The notes below the pieces were generated by a model, which was not told the origin of the DNA, ran no database searches, and saw only the letters and a list, made by a program, of their open reading frames with translations. The translations under genes were made by a program, and so were the position numbers. Shown here piece by piece: positions 5,421-10,942 of a stretch of DNA of 10,942 bases (position 1 is its first letter; the number at the start of each line of letters is the position of its first letter). Source of the stretch: an uncultured Lachnobacterium sp. (lineage in GTDB: Bacteria; Bacillota; Clostridia; Lachnospirales; Lachnospiraceae); NCBI GenBank assembly GCA_900549895.1, contig URQG01000040.1:1-10942 (forward strand), written 5' to 3'.

Positions 5421-7322
5421 ATGGTATCTCGTCGTAATTATATTACCATTGCAATCATGTTGCTGATACTGTTTTTTATGTTTCAGTTTACGGGGGTAAT
5501 GAAAGACCAGTTAAATAAATATGGCGTGAATGAATACGAGATGAATGCACAGACCAATCTAGGTGCGCAGGATGTATTTGATGCGGAGGCATCTCATTCT
5601 GCGGATACTCCGAAAGTGTTTTATGTAGGAGCAAAGACTTCTGATATCCGGGAGGTTGTGTACTGGTGGTGTACATACAGCAAGAGGGCCTTTTGCGAGT
5701 ATACGACACTGGATGCGTGTATATTTACCGAAAGCAGCAAGCCGGATGTGATCGTACTGGACGGACAACTGGTGGAGTCCGAGGAAGATATTCAGGTATT
5801 AACACAATGGAACGAGGCGGGAATTGACCTTGTTTTCGCAAGAATGCCGGACGTATCTCTTGTACGGCAGAGTCTTTCGCTGGAAAATCTTCTGGGAATC
5901 TATAATGTTCTCAATGATGACGTACAGCTTACCGGAATGCATCTGTTCGATGGATTTCTGCTTGGCGGAGAGGCAATCTACGAGGCGAAGGATGCCGAGG
6001 AAGAGGAACTCCGTCAGGATATGAACATAAGAATCCCATGGTATGTGACCGGATCCGGCACGAAGACGTATATGGTCGGTTTTGTTTCGAATCAGGTATA
6101 TCGTGAAAATATGACGCAGCAGTTACGGGCAAGGTACGCAGCCTTGAGTGATGAGGACACTGTGGAAAATATGGTCCTTCCGGCCGTTATCTGGCGTCAC
6201 GGTACATCGAATGCAAGTGTGTTTTGCGTAAACGGAGATTTCCTCTCGGATAGTTCGGGAGTCGGAATCCTTGAAGCAATGGCATCGGAAGCGAATGCAT
6301 ACGATATCTATCCGGTGGTCAATGCGCAGAACCTGGTTGTAGCCAATTTCCCGGCATTTACTTCAGAGAATGAAACTGAGATGCAGCGTCTGTACAGTCA
6401 GTCCGCATCTGCGGTATACAAGGAGGTTATCTGGCCTGCACTCACTGCGCTGAATACGCGTACAGGGATGCGGATGACGTGTATGTTTACGCCACAGTTT
6501 GATTATGAAGATTCGCAGCAGCCGGATGGCAGTAATGTGGAGTATTATATGAAGCTGCTCAAGGAAGAACACAGTGAGGCCGGGCTCAGCGGGACTTCCA
6601 CATCGCAGCTTGCGGTCAGTGATAAGCTTGCTGCGGATGAAAGTTTCTGGAAACAGTATGCACCGGACTATGCGTTCCGTTCTCTTTACCTGAGTGATCC
6701 TACACAGAAATCATCGCTTTCGGAAGAGGTTAAGAACACATTTCAGACGCTTGTTGTCAATGAGGAGAAACAGACAGCTCCGATCGTATCCTACGATGAG
6801 AGAGGGCTGACGGAACAACGTGTGACGAGTAACGGTGAGAAACACACCTTTATGGATGATTTCAAGCTCAAAAGCATGGAGACGGCTTTGGCTTATTCGA
6901 ATATTACATTGGATCTGTACTCTGTGACCTACCCGGAGTCCGATGAAGATTCGTGGCAGAATCTGATGAAGAAGATTTCTGCGAATGTCGCCACTTTCTG
7001 GAAAAGTTATCAGTCGTTTGAACAGACATCCCTATCGGAGGGAGATCTCCGGATCCGTCGGTTCCTCGCTTTGGATTATACACAGAAGCGCGAGGATGAT
7101 AAGATCTATGTATCGATCGATCATTTTGAAGAACAGGCGTGGTTCATTTTACGATTGAACGGGGAAGAAGTGGACTCTGCAAAGGGTGGAAATTATGTGC
7201 AGATAGAGGATGGCGTTTACCTGATCGAGGCGCAGGAAGAATATATTTCCATCGATGTGCAGCCGCGCGAAGAGTTGCATTATGATGAAAAAAATAAGCA
7301 ACAGGGAGGTGGCGGAGCATGA
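5421..7322 (+). CDS. DUF2194-like membrane-anchored extracellular protein in the PelA-deacetylase position
   Basis: The 633-residue product has a basic start (MVSRRN) and one hydrophobic signal anchor (about 7-24), so the rest should face outside. Residues about 64-160 look like a flavodoxin/GAT-like alpha-beta domain (KVFYVGAK, PDVIVLDGQLV, GIDLVFARMPD). About 205-430 has a deacetylase-like barrel flavour (SVFCVNGDFLSD at 266-277, MTCMFTPQFDYED at 352-364, EEHSEAGLSG at 382-391). The end (about 560-615) is beta-rich. The layout fits DUF2194, and the order pelD-pelE-X-pelF-pelG is that of the Bacillus cereus pel cluster, where X is the PelA deacetylase-type protein. A NodB-type HxxxH zinc pair is not visible: at H384-S-E-A-G388 the second His position is Gly. 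Deacetylase activity is therefore inferred from position only. No glycoside hydrolase domain is apparent. The tail QQGGGGA is encoded over the ribosome site of the next gene. Confidence 0.7.
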   Translation: MVSRRNYITIAIMLLILFFMFQFTGVMKDQLNKYGVNEYEMNAQTNLGAQDVFDAEASHSADTPKVFYVGAKTSDIREVVYWWCTYSKRAFCEYTTLDACIFTESSKPDVIVLDGQLVESEEDIQVLTQWNEAGIDLVFARMPDVSLVRQSLSLENLLGIYNVLNDDVQLTGMHLFDGFLLGGEAIYEAKDAEEEELRQDMNIRIPWYVTGSGTKTYMVGFVSNQVYRENMTQQLRARYAALSDEDTVENMVLPAVIWRHGTSNASVFCVNGDFLSDSSGVGILEAMASEANAYDIYPVVNAQNLVVANFPAFTSENETEMQRLYSQSASAVYKEVIWPALTALNTRTGMRMTCMFTPQFDYEDSQQPDGSNVEYYMKLLKEEHSEAGLSGTSTSQLAVSDKLAADESFWKQYAPDYAFRSLYLSDPTQKSSLSEEVKNTFQTLVVNEEKQTAPIVSYDERGLTEQRVTSNGEKHTFMDDFKLKSMETALAYSNITLDLYSVTYPESDEDSWQNLMKKISANVATFWKSYQSFEQTSLSEGDLRIRRFLALDYTQKREDDKIYVSIDHFEEQAWFILRLNGEEVDSAKGGNYVQIEDGVYLIEAQEEYISIDVQPREELHYDEKNKQQGGGGA

Positions 7323-8743
7323 GAATCTGTATTGTGGCGGAAGGCTGCTATCCGTATTTGGTCGGTGGTGTGTCAAGCTGGGTCCACAGCATGATAAAGC
7401 AGTTCCCGGATTATCAGTTTGTAATCCTGGCTATCGTAGCCAACCGCTCCTTCCGTGGAAAGTTTAAATACGAATTGCCGGAAAACGTGATCGAAGTTCA
7501 CGAACTGTATCTTGAGGATTATGACTGGACCGGTGATTTTGGCAGGCATCATCGTGCCATAAAACTGAAAAATCAAGAGTATGATGCGCTCAAAAGCCTG
7601 TTACTCAATCAGAATGTGGATTGGGAAACCTTGATACATTTGTTTACCGAGAAGAAGTTTTCACTCAATGATTTCCTGATGGGGGAAGATTTCTTTCAGG
7701 CCGTGTTGGAGTGTTATCAGATCCGTTATCCGGAAATCCTTTTTTCGGACTTCCTGTGGACGATGCGTTCTATGTATCTTCCGCTTTTTCACACACTCCA
7801 AATGGAACTGCCCCAGGCGGATCTTTATCACTGTGTTGCAACCGGTTATGCAGGCGTACTTGGAAGTATGGCAAAAATCAAGTATGGCTGCAAACTTTTG
7901 ATCTCCGAGCACGGAATCTATACCCGTGAACGGGAGGAGGAACTGATCCGCGCAAAGTGGGTTGAGGGTGTTTATAAGAACATCTGGATCGAACAGTTCC
8001 GCAAGATGTCGAAGCTGGCGTATGATCAGGCGGATCTTGTCACGAGTCTGTATGCGCATGCGCAGGAGTTACAGATGGAACTTGGGTGCCCTCCGGAAAA
8101 AACAATGATCACACCAAACGGAGTGGATGAAAGGCGCTTTGAGAATCTGAAGCGTCCGGATTTTATGGAGCCGGATAAGATACACATCGGAGCAATCCTT
8201 CGCGTGACGCCGATCAAGGATGTCAAAACAATGCTTCGTGCGTTTGCTTATGCGAAGGAGAGGGTGCCGAACCTGAAGCTTTGGATCATGGGACCGACGG
8301 ATGAGGATGAAGAATATGCCAGGGAATGTTTTGAGATGGTTGAACTGATCGGTACCGATGATGTGGAATTTACGGGGCGTGTCAATGTCACAGATTATAT
8401 GGCGGGACTCGATATGACGATTTTGACGAGTATCAGTGAAGGACAGCCCCTGACGATTCTTGAAAGTTATGCGGCACATAAGCCGGTGATCGCAACGGAT
8501 GTCGGTAACTGCAGAGGATTGATCTATGGCGAAGATGACGATTTTGGGGCTGCAGGAATTCTCACACATATCATGAATGTGGCGGAGATCGCGGATGCGA
8601 TGGTACAGCTTGCAAAGAAAAAGAATCTTCGGGAAAGTATGGGAGAAGTTGGGTATAAGCGCCTGATGCGCAAATACCGGGTGGAAGATATGAAGAAGAC
8701 GTACAGTGATATTTACTGGAAATTTGAAGATATAGACTGGTAA
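7319..8743 (+). CDS. pelF: PelF, GT4-family glycosyltransferase of Pel polysaccharide
   Basis: This 474-residue soluble glycosyltransferase begins with MRICIVAEGCYPYLVGGVSSWVH, the start typical of the DUF3492/PelF family, and has the long N-terminal domain of that family (about 1-270) with SEHGIYTREREEE at 196-208. The C-terminal GT-B domain carries TPNGVD (265-270), IGAILRVTPIKDVKT (290-304), IMGPTDED (323-330), FTGR (351-354) and the retaining GT4 signature E374-GQPLTIL-E382 (EX7E). PelF is known to polymerise the Pel chain in the cytoplasm from a UDP-linked amino sugar and to work with PelD, PelE and PelG. All catalytic-site features expected are present and length is normal. An AGGGAGGT site (7303-7310) precedes the ATG by 8 nt, and the start overlaps the preceding stop by 4 bp. 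Donor sugar cannot be read from the sequence. Confidence 0.95.
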   Translation: MRICIVAEGCYPYLVGGVSSWVHSMIKQFPDYQFVILAIVANRSFRGKFKYELPENVIEVHELYLEDYDWTGDFGRHHRAIKLKNQEYDALKSLLLNQNVDWETLIHLFTEKKFSLNDFLMGEDFFQAVLECYQIRYPEILFSDFLWTMRSMYLPLFHTLQMELPQADLYHCVATGYAGVLGSMAKIKYGCKLLISEHGIYTREREEELIRAKWVEGVYKNIWIEQFRKMSKLAYDQADLVTSLYAHAQELQMELGCPPEKTMITPNGVDERRFENLKRPDFMEPDKIHIGAILRVTPIKDVKTMLRAFAYAKERVPNLKLWIMGPTDEDEEYARECFEMVELIGTDDVEFTGRVNVTDYMAGLDMTILTSISEGQPLTILESYAAHKPVIATDVGNCRGLIYGEDDDFGAAGILTHIMNVAEIADAMVQLAKKKNLRESMGEVGYKRLMRKYRVEDMKKTYSDIYWKFEDIDW

Positions 8744-8758
8744 GGAGCGAATCGGAAG

Positions 8759-10231
8759 ATGGCTGGAATCGGAGTAAAACTTCAGAAAATTTTTGATAAG
8801 AAATCAATTGCAGCGCATTTGGTCGGATTTGTGTACAGTACAATCTCAACGGTAGCTCCAATGTTTGTAATCATAGGCAATATCATGCTCATGAGCGTGG
8901 TACTCGGATATGATACGCTCAGTTATGCGAGACGAGGCCTGTTTTCGGGAACCGTGCTGTATATCTTTATCTTTTCACTTCTGACTGCGGCACCGTTTAA
9001 CGCGGTATTGTCGCGGTATATGTCGGATGTGATCTATGAGGAAAAGTATGACAATATTTTGTCCTGTTACTATTTGGGACTGATCCTGAATGTTGCGCTA
9101 AGCTGCCTTTTCGGCATTCCTTTCTGTGTGTGGGAATACGTCGCCGGAGGCGTTCATCTGCTTTTTGTGTTTACGGGATTCTGTGGGTATATTGCGCTCG
9201 TACTTGTATTTTATTCGATGCTGTATCTTTCCATCTGTAAAGATTATCAGAAGATTTCCTTGTATTTTCTGCTGGGAATGGTGTTCGCATTTCTGATGTC
9301 GCTTTTTCTGGTGTGGGGATGTCACCGTGAAATCGCATACAGTATGCTGCTGGCGCTCACATGTGGTTTCTTTTTGACCGCGGCACTGGAGGCGGCGACC
9401 ATTCAGCGATACTTTAAAAAGAACAGTAACTGCTACAAAGAAGTGCTCGCGTATTTTAAGAAATACTGGCAGCTTGTAGCGGTCAACTTCCTGTATACGT
9501 TGGGACTTTATATTCATAATTTTGTGTTTTGGAATACGGATTTAAGAATGGTGGTAGCGAACAGTTTTGTGTTTGCCCCCACGTATGATCTTGCGACGTG
9601 TATCGCGATGTTTACGAACATCTCGGCGACGATCATCTTTATATCCCGTGTGGAGATGCATTTCCACGGACGATACAAAGCGTATTCGGAGGCTGTCACC
9701 GGCGGAAGATGGAGGGACATCAGGAACGCCAAGAACCGGATGTTCCGGCAGCTTGCAGCGGAACTTTTGAATCTGGTACGTATCCAGTTTATTATTACGG
9801 TTGTGGTATATCTCGTCTGTGTGATCATCCTTCCGGCTTATGGATTCGGAGGAGAGGTGCTGCAGATTTATCCGTGTCTGGCAGCAGGATATTTTATTTT
9901 GTTTTTGTTCTATGCGGAGATCATTTTTCTGTATTATTTCAATGATACAAACGGAGCACTTATCGCGACGGCAGCATTTAGCCTTGTTACGTTTCTGGGA
10001 ACGCTGGTATCGTCGCACTGGAGCAATATCTGGTATGGCATGGGGCTGGTCGCCGGCAGCTTTATCGGATTTACGATCGGATATTTCCGCATCCGCTGGC
10101 TGGAGAGACACTTGGATGCCCACATATTCTGCAAAGGGGAATTGTTTCCGTCGAAGAACGAAAAAAAACCGTCTTCGATCGTCTATAAGAGAGAAAAGCC
10201 AAAGAAATGGAAGGGGAAAAAAGCATGGTAA
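8759..10231 (+). CDS. pelG: PelG, membrane transporter of Pel polysaccharide
   Basis: This 490-residue protein has about twelve hydrophobic helices from residue 18 to 445 and a PelG-type start (MAGIGVKLQKIFDKKSIAAHLVGFVYSTI, split here only to name its ends). NSFVFAPTYDLATCIAMFTN and VEMHFHGRYKAYSEAV between helices are further PelG-like stretches. PelG belongs to the polysaccharide transporter/MOP group and is thought to move the PelF product across the cytoplasmic membrane. The gene follows pelF by 15 bp, and its AAGGAG site (8742-8747) overlaps the pelF stop. Odd is the very basic cytoplasmic tail: about ten Lys in the last 27 residues (PSKNEKKPSS...WKGKKAW), longer than I expect for PelG. 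The DNA for this tail also carries the ribosome site and start of the next gene, with a 7-bp overlap. Confidence 0.92.
   Translation: MAGIGVKLQKIFDKKSIAAHLVGFVYSTISTVAPMFVIIGNIMLMSVVLGYDTLSYARRGLFSGTVLYIFIFSLLTAAPFNAVLSRYMSDVIYEEKYDNILSCYYLGLILNVALSCLFGIPFCVWEYVAGGVHLLFVFTGFCGYIALVLVFYSMLYLSICKDYQKISLYFLLGMVFAFLMSLFLVWGCHREIAYSMLLALTCGFFLTAALEAATIQRYFKKNSNCYKEVLAYFKKYWQLVAVNFLYTLGLYIHNFVFWNTDLRMVVANSFVFAPTYDLATCIAMFTNISATIIFISRVEMHFHGRYKAYSEAVTGGRWRDIRNAKNRMFRQLAAELLNLVRIQFIITVVVYLVCVIILPAYGFGGEVLQIYPCLAAGYFILFLFYAEIIFLYYFNDTNGALIATAAFSLVTFLGTLVSSHWSNIWYGMGLVAGSFIGFTIGYFRIRWLERHLDAHIFCKGELFPSKNEKKPSSIVYKREKPKKWKGKKAW
10211..10216 (+). promoter_or_regulatory. Ribosome binding site inside pelG deciding the DUF2304-like start
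   Basis: AAGGGG lies 8 nt before ATG 10225. The earlier in-frame ATG at 10207 would itself overlap this site and has no comparable site of its own, so 10225 is preferred. Confidence 0.7.
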
Positions 10232-10599
10232 CAACATTTAGAACACTTATGGTAGCAACCGGAATCGTATTTCTGCTTTGGGATTTTTATTCCTATACAA
10301 GGCAGAAACTAAATGAAAGTATGGGGCTGATATGGGCATTTGTGTCGATTGCACTGATCGTTACCGGTGCGGTACCGGCGCTGTCCGGCGGAGTGAGTGA
10401 ATGGCTGCTCATATGTCTGTTTATCATATGCCTGTTGCTTCTATTCTTGCTTTTTAAGGTGACGAAGGCGGTATCGGTTCTCACCATGAAAAATCAGGAA
10501 CTGGCGATGCAGGTATCTCTGCTGAATCAGGAAAATGAGAAAATTTTACATCAATTGGGGATTGTGACAGATGAGAAAAAAGATACTGTTCGTCATTAA
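10225..10599 (+). CDS. DUF2304-like small membrane protein
   Basis: The 124-residue product has three hydrophobic helices (about 5-22, 33-52 and 59-79) and a C-terminal coiled coil (about 84-112, MKNQELAMQVSLLNQENEKI). The polar RQKLNESMGLIW loop after helix 1, a TGAVPALSG turn after helix 2 and the final heptad helix are the layout of DUF2304 proteins, which commonly sit next to glycosyltransferases in envelope-glycan loci; their biochemical role is not established. It overlaps pelG by 7 bp and the following glycosyltransferase by 29 bp, so it belongs to the same operon and probably serves that glycosyltransferase or the Pel complex. DUF2304 is a pattern call without a profile search. Confidence 0.75.
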   Translation: MVTTFRTLMVATGIVFLLWDFYSYTRQKLNESMGLIWAFVSIALIVTGAVPALSGGVSEWLLICLFIICLLLLFLLFKVTKAVSVLTMKNQELAMQVSLLNQENEKILHQLGIVTDEKKDTVRH

Positions 10600-10942
10600 T
10601 ACATTCAGTCGTGCGGGGGCTGAGATGGCATTACTTGATCTGCTGCGCAAACTGGACGAAATGAATGAAGAACACGGAAATCGAAAATACGATATTTCAC
10701 TTTTGGTGCTGATGGGGCAAGGGGAGCTTGTCTCACAATTGCCGGAGAGTGTTCGTTTGGTAAATAAAAAGTATTGCAGTGATCCGGTCCTTGAGGCACG
10801 GGGCAAGCGGCATATGACAGGAACCGTCCTTCATGCGCTGCTGCGCAGAGGAACAGGCTTTCGCCTGGCACCTTACATGGTGCGTGCATACCGCGCTATG
10901 CGAAAAGGCGCGCATGTGCAATATGATAAACTCTTGTGGCGG
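10571..10942 (+). CDS. GT4-type glycosyltransferase, N-terminal part (runs off the window)
   Basis: The first 124 codons are open to the last base. MRKKILFVINTFSRAGAEM at the start is the GT-B first strand and the glycine-rich acceptor-side loop of GT4 enzymes (usually GGAE, here RAGAE), followed by a helix (ALLDLLRKLDEM) and strand YDISLLVLMGQGELVSQLP. The catalytic EX7E domain must lie downstream of the window. The start overlaps the previous gene by 29 bp, with GGGG (10557-10560) 10 nt upstream as a modest ribosome site. Location in a pel operon suggests it adds a sugar to the polymer or to a lipid or wall acceptor. Alternative: first gene of an adjoining glycan cluster read through from pel. 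The partial state prevents a finer call. Confidence 0.82.
   Translation, partial: MRKKILFVINTFSRAGAEMALLDLLRKLDEMNEEHGNRKYDISLLVLMGQGELVSQLPESVRLVNKKYCSDPVLEARGKRHMTGTVLHALLRRGTGFRLAPYMVRAYRAMRKGAHVQYDKLLWR

Noticed and set aside
8069..8569. 166-codon open frame on the minus strand inside pelF
   Set aside because: It is antisense to a conserved GT4 domain including the EX7E motif, has no domain pattern and no plausible promoter or ribosome site.
9542..10237. 231-codon open frame on the minus strand inside pelG
   Set aside because: It is antisense to the membrane helices of PelG; its Arg/Lys/His-rich composition is the usual mirror of hydrophobic codons.
1..10942. tRNA, rRNA, CRISPR array or insertion sequence
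   Set aside because: No cloverleaf, rRNA-like, repeat-spacer or transposase-like sequence was seen on either strand by reading.

Overview
The window looks like an assembled contig end from a Gram-positive Clostridia-type bacterium, most likely Lachnospiraceae. The reasons are a stand-alone ECF transporter S component, Shine-Dalgarno sites of the AAGGAG/GAGGGGG type, moderate G+C, tightly overlapping genes, and a pel exopolysaccharide cluster that has only the cytoplasmic and membrane parts (PelD, PelE, PelF, PelG), with no outer-membrane PelB or PelC in view. This assignment rests on gene content and style, not on a database match. The first 43 bases are not genomic: they are residual Illumina Nextera P5-side adapter, including an i5 index.

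Layout. Bases 85-597 (+) encode an ECF transporter S component. It converges on an AraC-family regulator (594-1427, -), and the two stop codons overlap. Divergent from the regulator is a small beta-rich protein gene (1556-1900, +) with a doubtful, possibly frameshifted 5' end, followed by a very strong Rho-independent terminator (1912-1946). A sigma-A type promoter with an extended -10 (1985-2012) then starts a long co-directional operon that runs off the right end: a PqqD-like small protein (2047-2307), an SDR-PelD fusion (2304-4481), PelE (4478-5395), a membrane-anchored DUF2194-like protein in the slot where other Gram-positive pel clusters carry the PelA deacetylase (5421-7322), PelF glycosyltransferase (7319-8743), PelG transporter (8759-10231), a DUF2304-like membrane protein (10225-10599) and the N-terminal part of another GT4-type glycosyltransferase (10571 to the end). 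Five of the seven junctions are overlaps: three 4-bp ATGA, one of 7 bp and one of 29 bp. The other two gaps are 25 and 15 bp. This indicates one transcription unit with translational coupling.

How the genes should work together. PelF polymerises the sugar chain in the cytoplasm from a nucleotide sugar, PelG carries it across the membrane, and PelD/PelE form the membrane scaffold and c-di-GMP switch. The PelD here keeps the RxxD c-di-GMP inhibitory-site motif and has lost the GGDEF active site, as expected for a receptor. Less expected are (i) a PqqD-like domain as the first gene, translationally coupled to pelD and with no radical SAM or precursor gene in view, (ii) an N-terminal SDR domain on PelD whose cofactor loop and catalytic Tyr/Lys are degraded, (iii) a PelA-position protein without a recognisable deacetylase metal triad, and (iv) an added DUF2304/GT4 pair at the 3' end. 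These suggest a Gram-positive Pel-like system with extra regulation or a modified polymer.
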